Source: Dyella choica | Lineage (GTDB): Bacteria > Pseudomonadota > Gammaproteobacteria > Xanthomonadales > Rhodanobacteraceae | DNA length: 64,000 nt | Assembly (NCBI RefSeq): GCF_003977665.1 | Contig: NZ_RYYV01000006.1 | Span: forward strand, 1-64,000 | Reading direction: 5' to 3' | In this document: in pieces, positions 1-8,375 of the stretch | How positions within the stretch are numbered: the stretch's first letter is position 1 | How the letters are laid out: every line of letters starts with the position of its first letter | The notes under the pieces: model-generated | Databases searched by the model: none | The model's input: only the letters and a program-made list of their open reading frames with translations | What the model was told of the DNA's origin: nothing | Program-made: the position numbers and the translations under genes

Positions 1-92
1 CATCGGCATGGCGGCACCTCCGCTTGAGGGATGCCGCCATGCTCGCCCTACCTCTGCTCACCTACTGAGACTCGACGCTAATCAAGTGCTTG

Positions 93-202
93 GCAGGGGA
101 GGGCTGGGGTGGGGTTGCACGAGCTTGTCGCAATGTTTGAGTTCGTCGCGAGGTTGCTTCACCCCACCCCAACCCTCCCCTACTACACGTAGGGGAGGGA
201 GC
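93..202. repeat. C/G-tract dispersed repeat, copy 1
   Basis: A roughly 110-bp unit opens with GGGGAGGGCTGGGGTGGGG and closes with the complementary CCCCACCCCAACCCTCCCC followed by TACTACACGTAGGGGAGGG. It can fold on itself as a long hairpin. A near-identical copy lies at 42375-42501, with the same central words (ACGAGCTTG, CGCAATGTTTGA-like, CGCGAG.TTGCTTCACC). It sits beyond the 3' end of the LysR gene. Function is unknown; it looks like a non-coding dispersed element, and the short ORFs across it are artefacts. Confidence 0.75.
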
Positions 203-233
203 TGGATGTCGCGCCGCTAGGATTTGGCGTCAG

Positions 234-1127
234 TTATGCGCCGGTGTCCTTCAATATCCCCTCGACAAAATCCGCAAACGCACGCGCCTTGGCACTCACC
301 ATGCGCCCGGTGGGGAACACCGCCCACAGATCGATGACCGGCAACTCCCAGCCCTCGAGCAGCACCTTCACTGCGCCGCTGCGGATTTCGTCCGCGAACA
401 TCCATTCCGAAGCGATGGCGATGCCCATGTCCGCCAATACCGCGGCGCGCACGCCCTCCGCGGCGGTAACCTGGATGCGCCCGGAAACCGCCACCGAAAC
501 CTCGGTCTCGCCGCGCCGGAAATTCCAGGCCGTCTGGTTGCCGCCTGGGTTGTAGACCACAGCCTGGTGCTGCACCAGCTCGGCGGGCGTTTTGGGCTCG
601 CCTTGTGCCTGCAGATAAGCCGGAGTGGCGACCACGTAGCGGTGCGACCGCGCGAGCCGTCGTGCCGTCATGCTGGAATCGTTCAACGTGCCCATGCGCA
701 AGGCGATGTCGATGCCATGCTCCAGCAGGTCGATCTGCCGATCGTCCAGCACGATTTCGATGGCCAACTCAGGATGCGCGTCCAGAAACGGCTTCAGCCG
801 CGGCAGTACGTGCAGGCGGGCGAAGGTGACTGCGCCGCATACACGCAGCCGTCCCGACAGTCCCTTGCCGGCGCCACGCGCGATCAGCTCGGCCTCGTTC
901 GCTTCCTCGATGGAACGCTTGGCGCGCTCGTAGTAATGCTGTCCTGCCTCGGTGGGAGCCAGTCCGCGCGTGGAGCGCAGCAGCAGACGCACGCCCAGGC
1001 GCTCTTCCAGCTGCGCAATCGACTTGGAAACGGCTGGCTGGCCCACGTTGAGCCGGCGCGCGGCCGCCGAGAATGAACCGGCCTCCACGACGCACACAAA
1101 GGTTTCCATCGACGCGAAACGGTCCAT
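234..1127 (-). CDS. LysR-family transcriptional regulator
   Basis: A 297-aa protein with the usual LysR layout: N-terminal winged helix-turn-helix (FVCVVEAGSFSAAARRLNVG, then QPAVSKSIAQLEERLG) at about residues 1-60, followed by a LysR substrate-binding domain to the end. I chose the ATG at 1127, preceded by GTGAGG, over an upstream TTG at 1148. It is divergent from the VanX-like dipeptidase gene, separated by about 130 bp, so it may regulate that gene or itself. The effector is unknown. The LysR family call is firm; the target is inference. Confidence 0.93.
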   Translation of the reverse strand: MDRFASMETFVCVVEAGSFSAAARRLNVGQPAVSKSIAQLEERLGVRLLLRSTRGLAPTEAGQHYYERAKRSIEEANEAELIARGAGKGLSGRLRVCGAVTFARLHVLPRLKPFLDAHPELAIEIVLDDRQIDLLEHGIDIALRMGTLNDSSMTARRLARSHRYVVATPAYLQAQGEPKTPAELVQHQAVVYNPGGNQTAWNFRRGETEVSVAVSGRIQVTAAEGVRAAVLADMGIAIASEWMFADEIRSGAVKVLLEGWELPVIDLWAVFPTGRMVSAKARAFADFVEGILKDTGA

Positions 1128-1257
1128 AGGCCTCACTCTCGAATCCAAGAGACGCTAGTTCCAAAACGTAGGGGATGATAACGCCCGGGTTAGTTTCCGT
1201 GTCGAAAAGGGAGTGCGCCGTGCTATGAGTAAAGCAACGAAACTCAAGGTGAGGCAG

Positions 1258-2040
1258 ATGATTGGCGAACGACTGATTGTGGCGGTCGGCATGATGATGT
1301 GCATGCTTGCTTCCGCTTCGGCGGGTGCCGGTCAGGACTTCAAAGTTGAAAGGCGGCGGCCGGACAATTTTGTCGACGTCGCGCGGGCGATTCCAAAGAT
1401 GCAATTCGATATCCGCTACTACTCGGCGCACAACTTCGTCGGGCGCAGGGTTCATGGCTATGAACAAGCGGCGTGCCTGCTCACCGGGCCGGCCGTTGCC
1501 GCACTCAAAAAGGTCGAGGACCAGCTGCTGCCGATGGGGCTTACCCTCAAGGCGTACGATTGCTATCGCCCGCAAAGCGCCGTAGACGATTTTGTCAGCT
1601 GGGCCGCCGATACGCAGGACAATCGCATGCAGGCCGAGTTCTATCCCTCCGTTCGCAAGGATCGGCTGTTCGAGCAGGGCTATATTGCCGCGCATTCCGG
1701 TCATAGCCGCGGCAGCACGATCGATCTCACCCTTGTTCCGGTCAATAGCGTCATTCCAGGTTTCGACGGGCGACTGGCGGATTGCGCCGCGCCGCAGGAA
1801 AAGCGAGTGCCGGACAACAGCCTGGATTTCGGCACGGGCTTCGATTGCTTCAGCCCGGCATCCCATCCCGACTATCAGGCGATTTCAGCGCAGGCAAAGG
1901 CCAATCGGCGGTTGTTGCAATCGCTGATGGGCAGCGCAGGCTTCGTGCCGCTGGAAACGGAGTGGTGGCATTTCACCCTGAAGAACGAACCGTATCCGGA
2001 TACGTATTTCGATTTTCCGGTGCGGCCTGTTTCGCCGTAG
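1258..2040 (+). CDS. secreted D-alanyl-D-alanine dipeptidase (VanX/DdpX-like, peptidase M15D)
   Basis: A zinc dipeptidase that would cleave D-Ala-D-Ala or related murein dipeptides outside the cytoplasm. The zinc and catalytic signatures are visible as HSGHSRGSTIDLTL (SxHxxGxxxD) and ETEWWHF (ExxWH). The N-terminus is a signal peptide (MIGERLIVAVGMMMCMLASA). I chose the ATG at 1258 because GGTGAGG lies just upstream and the signal peptide then starts properly; an ATG at 1225 behind AAGGGAG is a good alternative. The gene stands alone, divergent from a LysR gene. Family confidence is high; whether it serves peptidoglycan recycling or D-Ala-D-Ala scavenging is unknown. Confidence 0.88.
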   Translation: MIGERLIVAVGMMMCMLASASAGAGQDFKVERRRPDNFVDVARAIPKMQFDIRYYSAHNFVGRRVHGYEQAACLLTGPAVAALKKVEDQLLPMGLTLKAYDCYRPQSAVDDFVSWAADTQDNRMQAEFYPSVRKDRLFEQGYIAAHSGHSRGSTIDLTLVPVNSVIPGFDGRLADCAAPQEKRVPDNSLDFGTGFDCFSPASHPDYQAISAQAKANRRLLQSLMGSAGFVPLETEWWHFTLKNEPYPDTYFDFPVRPVSP

Positions 2041-2511
2041 TTGCGCAAGTTGGTACGGACACCGACTGTTATAACGTCACTACTACTCCCCAAAATCGGG
2101 AGTAGAATGCGCGCCATCCAAGGTCAACCGACTGGCCGACATGATCCGCATCTTTCAATGCCCAGCCCATCCGGACGCATCGCGAAAGACCGCCAGGCGT
2201 TAGCGGCCTGTTCGACAGGGGCAAACTTCCACTTCTCTCCTTGAAGCATGTACGACTCCAGCGCGTTCGCTCGCGTGTGGTTACAGCCATGTTCAATCCT
2301 TTTCTCTTGTGGCTCATGACGGCTCGGCGACTGCCGAGCGGACAGCGTTCGGCCGGCCGGCCTTCCGATCGACGACGACACTGAACCCGCACGCGCCCTA
2401 AGCCCCCGGACACCTTATCGCCAACAACCCGTACCGCCGGGTTGCGGCCCTTTGCGACCTGAAAACGGCCCTGACCGCGCGTCAGGTTTTTTTCCTCAAG
2501 GATATACAGCA
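2041..2511 (+). other. 471-bp leader / intergenic region upstream of the SPFH gene
   Basis: No convincing gene. It holds a CTACTCCC/GGGAGTAG hairpin at 2083-2105 after the dipeptidase gene, a GCTCGGC-GACT-GCCGAGC hairpin near 2322-2339, an AACCCG/CGGGTT hairpin around 2428-2445, and a perfect intrinsic terminator at 2470-2493. Minus-strand ORFs across it look like chance frames. The run of hairpins ending in a terminator suggests a structured 5' leader or a small RNA. Confidence 0.45.
2470..2493 (+). terminator. intrinsic terminator inside the SPFH gene leader
   Basis: Stem CCTGAC/GTCAGG with loop CGCGC followed immediately by seven T, ending 18 bp before the SPFH ATG. Its position directly in front of a start codon suggests attenuation or the 3' end of a separate small RNA rather than simple termination of the distant dipeptidase gene. 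Confidence 0.7.
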
Positions 2512-4527
2512 ATGACCATGCTGATTGCTTTGGCAGTAACCGTAGTTGTATTGGCGTTTTTGACCTACACCTCCAACGTCATCGTCTACATCCCGAATGA
2601 CCGTGTCGGTATTGTGGAACGGCTGTGGGGCGCGCGTTCGCTTAGCCGCGGCCTGATCGCCCTGGATGGCGAAGTCGGCTTCCAGCCGTACGTTTTGCGT
2701 GGTGGCCTGCATTACTTCATTCCGTTCCAGTATCGCGTGCACAAGGTCGATCTGGTGACCATTCCGCAAGGGGAGATCGGCTACATCTTTGCGCGTGACG
2801 GCCATGAGCTGACGGATGGCCAGGCGCTGGGCGGAATCGTTGACGCCGGTATTGAAGATGCCGCGGCGTTTTTGAAAGCCGGCGGGCAAAAGGGCCCGCA
2901 GCGCGCGATCCTGCGTGAGGGTACGCATGCCATCAATGTGGCGCAGTTCGCCATCATCACGGCCGCCCGCGTGCATGGCTTGCTGCTTTCGGACGAAGAA
3001 AAGGACACCGTCGATCAGATGGGCAAGGTCCTGCGCGACCGCAACGGCTTCTTGCCGGTGGTGATCGGCGGCCAGGCGTCGACCGTAGCGGCCGATAAGT
3101 CCGATCAGCCGGACAGTGATCCCCGCGACGTACTCGGCGTAGTGACCGTGCATGACGGCCCGGTGTTGCCGCCGGATGAAATCGTGGCACCGCGCGCGGG
3201 CGACGATCCTCTCAACAAGGCCACCTTCCACAACAACTTCCAGAACATCAACGCTTTTCTGCGCGCGGGCGGCCGCCGCGGCCGGCAGCATCAGGTGCTG
3301 GTGGAAGGCACGTACTACCTCAACCGCTTGTTCGCCACGGTGGAGTTCATCCGCAAGACGATGGTGCCGGTGGGCAGCGTGGGCGTGGTGGTTTCGTATT
3401 TCGGCAAGGCCGGTACCGACCGCTCGGGCGACGGTTATTCGCACGGCGAACTGGTCGACAGCGGTTGCCGCGGCGTATGGAAGGAGCCGCTGTTGCCGGG
3501 CAAGTATGCCTTCAACACTTACGCCGGCAAGGTCCTGCTGGTGCCGACCACCAACTTCATCCTGAAATGGTCGAAGGAAGTCACCGACTCGCACAAGTAT
3601 GACGAAAACCTCTCCGAGGTCGCTCTGATCACCAAGGATGCGTTCGAGCCGCTGCTGCCGCTGTCGGTGGTCGTGCATATCGACTACCGCAAGGCCCCGC
3701 TGGTGGTGCAACGCTTCGGCGACATCAAGCGCCTGGTCGACCAGACGCTCGATCCGATGGTTTCCGCCTACTTCAAGAACATCGGACAGACCAAGACGCT
3801 GATCGAACTGCTGCAGGAACGTTCCGCGATCCAGGAGAAATCGAGCATCGACATGCAGGAACGCTTCGCCGCGTACAACCTGGAACTGCAGGAGGTGCTG
3901 ATCGGCACGCCCCACGGCGCTCCCGAAGCCACTTCCGGTCAGCGCATCGACACCATCCTCAACCAGTTGCGCGATCGCCAGGTGGCGAAGGAGCAGATGG
4001 ATACCTACGACCAGCAGCAGCAGGCCGCCAACAAGGAACGTGCACTGCGGGAAGCGCAGGCCAGAAACCAGATCCAGGCTGAACTGACCAAGTCCGAAAT
4101 CAACGTGAAGATCAAGACCAACGAAGGCGACGCTGCCATTGCCGCCGCCTTCAAGGAAGCGGAAGTGATCAACATCAACGCCGAAGCGGAACGCAAACGC
4201 CAGATTGCGGTGGGCGAAGGCAAGGCCGCCGCGACGGAGGCGGTGGGCAAGGCCGAAGCCAACGCGATCCGCGCCAAGGCCGATGCACTTACCGGCGAAG
4301 GCGCCCGCATGCAGTTGATCAACGATCTCGGCCGTCAGTTTGCCGATGCCTTGCGCGAAGGCCAGATCGCCATCGTGCCGAAGATTGCCTTGGGCACGGA
4401 CGGCGGCAACGCGCTCTCCACGCTGGCGCAGCTGGCCAATGCATTCATGGCGGAGAAGCTGGAGGGATCGGCCGGCGAAAAGGGTCAAACCGAGATCAGT
4501 GGCCGGCAGCCGGAGGATCACGCTTGA
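2512..4527 (+). CDS. flotillin-like SPFH/Band 7 membrane protein
   Basis: A 671-aa protein starting with one transmembrane segment (MTMLIALAVTVVVLAFLTYT), then an SPFH core that starts at YIPNDRVGIVERLWG and resumes after an insertion at about residues 285-420. A long Ala/Glu/Lys/Gln-rich coiled coil follows (about 490-620), with a C-terminal region typical of flotillins. Flotillins form membrane microdomain scaffolds. The N-terminal half carries an extra segment (about residues 90-260) longer than in small SPFH proteins. The start at 2512 follows AAGGATATACAGCA. It is monocistronic, with a hairpin at 4546-4572 downstream. Family call is firm; the cellular partner is unknown. Confidence 0.88.
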   Translation: MTMLIALAVTVVVLAFLTYTSNVIVYIPNDRVGIVERLWGARSLSRGLIALDGEVGFQPYVLRGGLHYFIPFQYRVHKVDLVTIPQGEIGYIFARDGHELTDGQALGGIVDAGIEDAAAFLKAGGQKGPQRAILREGTHAINVAQFAIITAARVHGLLLSDEEKDTVDQMGKVLRDRNGFLPVVIGGQASTVAADKSDQPDSDPRDVLGVVTVHDGPVLPPDEIVAPRAGDDPLNKATFHNNFQNINAFLRAGGRRGRQHQVLVEGTYYLNRLFATVEFIRKTMVPVGSVGVVVSYFGKAGTDRSGDGYSHGELVDSGCRGVWKEPLLPGKYAFNTYAGKVLLVPTTNFILKWSKEVTDSHKYDENLSEVALITKDAFEPLLPLSVVVHIDYRKAPLVVQRFGDIKRLVDQTLDPMVSAYFKNIGQTKTLIELLQERSAIQEKSSIDMQERFAAYNLELQEVLIGTPHGAPEATSGQRIDTILNQLRDRQVAKEQMDTYDQQQQAANKERALREAQARNQIQAELTKSEINVKIKTNEGDAAIAAAFKEAEVININAEAERKRQIAVGEGKAAATEAVGKAEANAIRAKADALTGEGARMQLINDLGRQFADALREGQIAIVPKIALGTDGGNALSTLAQLANAFMAEKLEGSAGEKGQTEISGRQPEDHA

Positions 4528-4545
4528 CCGGTTAAGGTGGTTCCC

Positions 4546-4572
4546 GTCTTCCCGGCCTCATGCCGGGAAGAC
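4546..4572 (+). terminator. hairpin downstream of the SPFH gene
   Basis: Perfect 11-bp inverted repeat GTCTTCCCGGC / GCCGGGAAGAC with a 5-nt loop, 18 bp after the stop codon. There is no T tract, so it may act as a transcript-end hairpin or be a half unit of the CCGGAATGACGA-type repeats seen elsewhere. Confidence 0.45.
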
Positions 4573-4598
4573 GAATGATAGGTAGGGATGACGACCGC

Positions 4599-4835
4599 TC
4601 AACGGTTTTCTTTTGCCGGCTGCAGCCGCGTATCGAACGAACGCCACCGACCGTCCTGCCCTTCGATGCTGATGATCGCCTTGCTCGACTCCATCACCGG
4701 CTTTTCGTCACGAAGATGCTTCATCACGAAGGCCAGCGCGGCCATTCGGGAAGGAAAATGCATGGCCTTGGTGCCATGCACGAGAATGCTGTCAGGGGCG
4801 TTGTCCCTGCAGTAGGGGAGATAGAACTTGGACAA
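4599..4835 (-). CDS. small hypothetical protein (78 aa)
   Basis: A 78-aa protein with a balanced, protein-like composition (MSKFYLPYCRDNAPDSILVH at the start) and no membrane segment or signal peptide. The start would be TTG at 4835 with only a weak ribosome site. It is convergent with the SPFH gene. I do not recognise a family; it vaguely resembles small DUF2188-like proteins, but I would not name it so. Overlapping plus-strand frames are less protein-like. Confidence 0.45.
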   Translation of the reverse strand: MSKFYLPYCRDNAPDSILVHGTKAMHFPSRMAALAFVMKHLRDEKPVMESSKAIISIEGQDGRWRSFDTRLQPAKENR

Positions 4836-4965
4836 GGCGCTGCAACTCAGTGCGTGAGCTGCCGTTTACTCTGGCAATGGGCTTATCGAAGCCTTGTGAA
4901 AATCGCGTGACTCGCATATGAACTAGCTGAACCGGGCACGTGGAATGGATCAGAGCATCCTTAAG

Positions 4966-5307
4966 CTAAGGCGAGGCGACTTGACGACTTTCGACGGCCT
5001 CGGTTTGATGCGGGATGGTGCAGACGACGCGATACGTATTCGTCGTAACCTGCTCGTACACACAACTGCCGTTTCGTGCGGCCAGCTGTTCCACGATTCG
5101 GTACCAGGTTCCTCCTCTCCTGGCCGACGCAGCCGTTACCTTGCAGGCCAGCTTGATGCCTTGCCGAAGTCCCTGGATGCCTTGCAACTCCGGCATTTCA
5201 TCCGCCGTGATCTCAAACAGGTGGCGACCACCCTGGTTGAGGAAATCATCGAAACGCAGCACGTTTGTTAAATGCGTGACTGTCACTCGTGCACCCCGCG
5301 TCACCAC
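4966..5307 (-). CDS. hypothetical protein (113 aa)
   Basis: The minus-strand frame reads as an ordinary soluble protein (VTVTHLTNVLRFDDFLNQGG, FEITADEMPELQGIQGLRQG, TWYRIVEQLAARNGS). No family is recognised. The start would be GTG at 5307. Two plus-strand frames overlap it but are Arg/Ser-rich and look like shadows. It sits between two other small genes with no operon partner; kept as tentative. Confidence 0.35.
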   Translation of the reverse strand: MVTRGARVTVTHLTNVLRFDDFLNQGGRHLFEITADEMPELQGIQGLRQGIKLACKVTAASARRGGTWYRIVEQLAARNGSCVYEQVTTNTYRVVCTIPHQTEAVESRQVASP

Positions 5308-5590
5308 GTCGTTGGTCTGTCGAGAATACAGTCACGAGCTTTACACGCGGATTAACCGGGTGAATTAAGAGTAAAAGACGGTTCACGTAAATGAATCGGC
5401 TAAGCCGTGCTTGATTTTTGTGAATAGCAATGGGCGAACGATCGCGTCACTGCAACAAGACACGGGTAAAGGTATTCATCGCAAAACCCAAGCGTCGTCC
5501 GCAAGATCCCGTTTCGATCCCGGACACCGTCCAAGCCATGGCATGTTGACCTTCCCTTGGCAGCAAGTCGTCTTCGGGGGCGCGTGTTGT

Positions 5591-5950
5591 ATGAACATCG
5601 ATTTGGAGGCAGGCCTACATCCGACTGTCCACAGGGCGATCTCCGCCCTGCAAGGGGGGGACAAACTTGCGTGGCTGACTTGCTTCACTGCCGCGGCCAA
5701 ACTGTTCGACAACGGCAAGCGCGGCAACTTCCATCAATTCTCGCGCGACAGCGTCGGCGTGATGCACTTCATCGCCATCGAGCACATCGACAGTGACGGC
5801 CGTGGCCTACGCGGATGGTTGCATCTTGACCATCGTGAAGAGGTCATCGCCTACTTCAAGTTCCGCGTCGATAGCACCGAGATGTGCAGCCGGCTCGACG
5901 TCGCACGCCTGGAAGGGGCACAGCATCTTTCGCTGCAGGATGACCGATAG
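5591..5950 (+). CDS. NTF2-like (SnoaL-type) small protein
   Basis: A 119-aa protein from the ATG at 5591. It has the ordering of SnoaL/NTF2-like proteins: an N-terminal helix with LQGGDKLAWLTCFTAAAKLF, then FDNGKRGNFHQFSRDSVG, then strands through GVMHFIAIEHIDSDGRG and VIAYFKFRVD. Such folds serve as small isomerases or ligand binders; no catalytic residue can be assigned. It precedes the DUF1737 gene by 70 bp on the same strand, with a half REP unit between them. An in-frame longer start at 5411 is unlikely. Confidence 0.6.
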   Translation: MNIDLEAGLHPTVHRAISALQGGDKLAWLTCFTAAAKLFDNGKRGNFHQFSRDSVGVMHFIAIEHIDSDGRGLRGWLHLDHREEVIAYFKFRVDSTEMCSRLDVARLEGAQHLSLQDDR

Positions 5951-5964
5951 TTTTTCGAGCCTGT

Positions 5965-5990
5965 TGCCGGGATGGCCATCCCGGCCTACG
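5965..5990. repeat. half REP unit
   Basis: GCCGGGATGGCCATCCCGGCCTAC is a single hairpin that matches one arm of the GTAGGCTGGG double-hairpin family found at six other places in this window. It lies between the NTF2-like and DUF1737 genes. Confidence 0.55.
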
Positions 5991-6020
5991 CTGTCGAGGG
6001 TCCGCTTCAAGGAGCAGCAC

Positions 6021-6212
6021 ATGCACGATTTACCGCCCGATGGTCTTCCCCGTTATCGCTTGTTGACCGGCAAGGATGACGCAACGTTTTGCCATCGCGT
6101 TTCGGAAGCCTTGGCGCTCGGCTATGAGCTGTACGGTTCTCCCGCGGCGACGTTCAATGGCGATCATGTGGTGGTCGCCCAGGCGATACTCTGGCCGAAT
6201 CGCAAAAGATAG
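6021..6212 (+). CDS. DUF1737 domain protein
   Basis: A 63-aa protein matching the DUF1737 pattern throughout: YRLLTGKDDATFCHRVSEAL, ALGYELYGSPAATF, VVVAQAILWP. The family is a compact one-domain protein of unknown role, common in proteobacteria. The ATG at 6021 has a clear AAGGAG 6 bp upstream. It ends just before a MITE-like repeat at 6225. Confidence 0.85.
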   Translation: MHDLPPDGLPRYRLLTGKDDATFCHRVSEALALGYELYGSPAATFNGDHVVVAQAILWPNRKR

Positions 6213-6224
6213 GTTGGGGTTTGT

Positions 6225-6410
6225 GCCCTGAGGTATCCCCACGTTTTTCAATCAAGAACCTTCGATACATCAAGAAGACAGCTCATCGCGGCGATGCCTC
6301 ATGGTTTTGTTCGGCTTTCACCGGAATGACGATTCGCTCTGAAGTGGCATTGCCTGTACCGTTGATTTTTGCAGGATGCAAGTCATAAAACGTAGGGATA
6401 TGTCAGGGTC
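6225..6410. repeat. MITE-like element, copy A
   Basis: A 186-bp segment bounded by inverted ends: left GCCCTGAGGTATCCCCACG and right AAAACGTAGGGATATGTCAG, which reads as the left end on the other strand with few mismatches. Internally it has CCGGAATGACGATTCGCTCT and GTTGATTTTTGCAGG, words shared with copies at 30060-30290 and 54532-54645. There is no ORF inside, so it would depend on a transposase elsewhere. Confidence 0.6.
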
Positions 6411-6421
6411 TGTACCTCAAT

Positions 6422-7318
6422 CTACGTGCGCTCGAAGCTCGTGACCCGCGCCCGTTGCAAGCCAGGCAGCAACTGACCCGGCCAGTCGGTTGCAACGCCC
6501 ACCTGCCCATTCGAGCGCGCGGCCTTCACCGCCGCAATGTCCACTTCAGCCACCAGCCAGCCCGCCTCGGCGTCCAGTTCGGCCAGGACACCGCCATCGG
6601 GCAAGCCACGATCGGGCTGCACGTAGATCGCCGCCCGCCCGGTATTCGTATCCAGTGCCGCGCTCCAGTCGCTGTCTCCGGCAGTTACCGCGCAGAGCAC
6701 CGGAATCTGGTTTTCGAGCGCGCGCGCCTGGCAGCCAATGCGCACGCGCGCCGCGCCCGCTGGTGTATCTGTGCAACTGGGCACCAGCAGCAAGACGGCG
6801 CCGGCTTCGCTCTGGGCGCGCGCAAACAGCGGGAATTCCACGTCGTAGCAGATGTTGACGCCCACGCGGCCGAACTCGGTGTCGAAGACCTTGAGCGCGT
6901 TGCCGGGGGTGATCGCCTTGGCGTCTTTTTCAAAGCCGGTCAGGCGCAGCTTTTCCTGCCACGCGTGGCGGCCTTGCGGGTCGAACAGCAGGCTGCGGTT
7001 GCGGTAGCTGCCGTCGTCCTGGCGACGGAGAAAACTGCCGGCCAGCAAATAGATGCCGTGCCGTTGCGCGATCTCGCCGAACAACGCCCGCCACTGTGGA
7101 TAGAGCGTATTCACCGCAGCCAGCGAGCTATGCAGATCGCCGTAGACCTGCGGCCCGAACGTATAGGCCAATTCCATCGCCAGGTATTCCGGCAGCAAGG
7201 CCAGCTGCGCACCTTGTGCTACGACCGCAGCCAACTCGCGCTCGACGCGCGCGGCGAAATCATCGAAATGCGGCGGGGCACCGATCCGCCATTGGCCGAC
7301 GGCAACTTTCACTTGCAT
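6422..7318 (-). CDS. carbon-nitrogen hydrolase (nitrilase superfamily)
   Basis: A 298-aa amidase/nitrilase-type enzyme. The Glu-Lys-Cys catalytic triad is visible: Glu in LLPEYLAMELA (about residue 43), Lys in WQEKLRLTGFE (about 123) and Cys in VNICYDVEFPL (about 156). The ATG at 7318 starts the typical first strand MQVKVAVGQW; an upstream in-frame ATG at 7387 would add residues encoded by the REP repeat and is rejected. It lies 106 bp downstream of a GNAT gene on the same strand, with a REP between. Substrate unknown; omega-amidase or N-carbamoyl hydrolase activity is possible. Confidence 0.88.
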   Translation of the reverse strand: MQVKVAVGQWRIGAPPHFDDFAARVERELAAVVAQGAQLALLPEYLAMELAYTFGPQVYGDLHSSLAAVNTLYPQWRALFGEIAQRHGIYLLAGSFLRRQDDGSYRNRSLLFDPQGRHAWQEKLRLTGFEKDAKAITPGNALKVFDTEFGRVGVNICYDVEFPLFARAQSEAGAVLLLVPSCTDTPAGAARVRIGCQARALENQIPVLCAVTAGDSDWSAALDTNTGRAAIYVQPDRGLPDGGVLAELDAEAGWLVAEVDIAAVKAARSNGQVGVATDWPGQLLPGLQRARVTSFERT

Positions 7319-7355
7319 GGCGTAAGAAGCCTCTGATCCATTCCTGAGTGTCTGC

Positions 7356-7428
7356 GTAGGCTGGGTTGCAAAACCCAGCATAGCCATGCAGCAGCTCGCG
7401 CGATGCTGGGATTCTCATCCGAGCCTAC
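7356..7428. repeat. REP/BIME-like double hairpin, copy 1
   Basis: Begins GTAGGCTGGGTTGCAAAACC, then a second hairpin GATGCTGGGATTCTCATCC ending in GCCTAC. It belongs to the family with copies at 27636, 37727, 49332, 50545 and 53702. The stop codon of the GNAT gene (minus strand TAG at 7425-7427) lies inside its right end. Confidence 0.8.
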
Positions 7429-8018
7429 GGTTCCAGCGAACGCAGCCAGAACCGCAACAAATGAGGGCTGGGCTCGGCTTGCCCAAGTTCCCGCCAGGAA
7501 AGTTCGCAAAACAGATCGTGCTGGCGGTGATAGCCGCGCTGGGTCCAGAATGCGTCGTTAGAGCGATAGTCGGCCGGGCGGCGCGGATCATGTTCGTCGC
7601 GCTCGACCGCACAGAAGGCGGCCAGCTTGAAGCCATGGCGGCGCGCGTGCGTCTCGCGCTCGTCGAAAAAGCGATGGCCGAGGCCTTTTCCGCGGTACGC
7701 GTGCAACAGCACCGATTCGCCAAAGTAGAAGATCTGCTCCAGCGCCAGGCCCTTCTTGCGGAAGGGCAGCTGGAAGGCAATCTGATCATCCTGCAGCGGA
7801 ATGCCGGTGGCCACGCCCACGACCTGCTCGTCCTCCAGCGCCAGCACGAAAACGCTGCGCGGGGAGCGTGCGTAGGCGGCAAGGTAGTCGCTTTGGTAGT
7901 CCGTGCTGCCTTCGTACAAATAGGGGTAGTCGCGGAACACCGTGGTGCGCAGCCGCGCCAGATCCTCCAGGTACGGCTCCACCGCTTCGCCGGCGCAGTG
8001 GATGATGTGCAGCGTCAT
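7425..8018 (-). CDS. GNAT-family N-acetyltransferase
   Basis: A 197-aa acetyltransferase. Strands leading to VFVLALEDEQVVGVATGIPL, the acetyl-CoA loop ESVLLHAYRGKGLGHRFFDE (R-G-K-G-L-G) and the C-terminal YHRQHDLFCELSW fit the GNAT fold. The ATG at 8018 has GCAGGAA 7 bp upstream; an upstream in-frame start is less likely. The substrate is unknown. It is upstream of the nitrilase gene on the same strand, possibly co-transcribed. Its TAG stop is supplied by a REP element. Confidence 0.85.
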   Translation of the reverse strand: MTLHIIHCAGEAVEPYLEDLARLRTTVFRDYPYLYEGSTDYQSDYLAAYARSPRSVFVLALEDEQVVGVATGIPLQDDQIAFQLPFRKKGLALEQIFYFGESVLLHAYRGKGLGHRFFDERETHARRHGFKLAAFCAVERDEHDPRRPADYRSNDAFWTQRGYHRQHDLFCELSWRELGQAEPSPHLLRFWLRSLEP

Positions 8019-8239
8019 CGTTTCATTCCTGCATTCAGGCGCAGACCTGGGCAATCCAGTCAGTGAGGTTGTAGTAGTTGGGCTAACTTAAAACACCGTG
8101 CACTGCATGAAGCGCGTGAATTTGTGCCTGATTCCACTCCCAAACCGCCCCGATTGCTCAAGACGCGACCACCGGCCTTGCACTAGCTTGCAACGCTGGC
8201 GTTTTCGAGTGACTGCTGCAGGCCTGGGAGGGACTGCTC

Positions 8240-8375
8240 ATGTCCGATTGCCGATAGAGCATCGAGAGCGCCAGCGGGGACTACCTGACAGCTTATCGCA
8301 AACCATGCGGCCACCGGGTCGGCATGGCGGGAAGCCCGTTACCTCCATCTTTCGCTTCCGCAGGTAAGTGTCGCC
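8240..8375 (+). promoter_or_regulatory. structured 5' leader of the kelch protein gene, possible GEMM-like riboswitch
   Basis: Within the 400-bp gap 8019-8418 there is no credible gene. GCAAACC at 8298-8304 opens a stem CCATGC/GCATGG (8303-8327), followed by GGGAAGCC and a second stem TTACCT/AGGTAA (8339-8367), about 50 bp before the ATG at 8419. The order CAAACC-hairpin-AAGCC-hairpin with AGGTA recalls the c-di-GMP-I (GEMM) aptamer, but the canonical GACGCAAAGCC is not matched, so this is tentative. Confidence 0.3.

Noticed and set aside
1159-1180. CCAAAACGTAGGGGATGAT as a MITE end upstream of the first LysR gene
   Set aside because: Resembles the right end of the MITE-like family, but no partner end or inner words were found nearby.
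769-1866. 365-aa minus-strand ORF covering parts of the LysR and dipeptidase genes
   Set aside because: It overlaps two well-supported genes in other frames.
2069-2512. 147-aa minus-strand ORF upstream of the flotillin-like gene
   Set aside because: Basic, low-quality composition and it crosses hairpins and a terminator.
2482-4521. 679-aa open frame antisense to the flotillin-like gene
   Set aside because: His/Arg/Leu-rich composition and absence of any motif; it mirrors the high-GC coding frame of the SPFH gene.
8098-8367. 89-aa plus-strand ORF in the leader of the kelch gene
   Set aside because: Arg/Pro/Cys-rich, no homology recalled, weak ribosome site, and it overlaps the structured leader.
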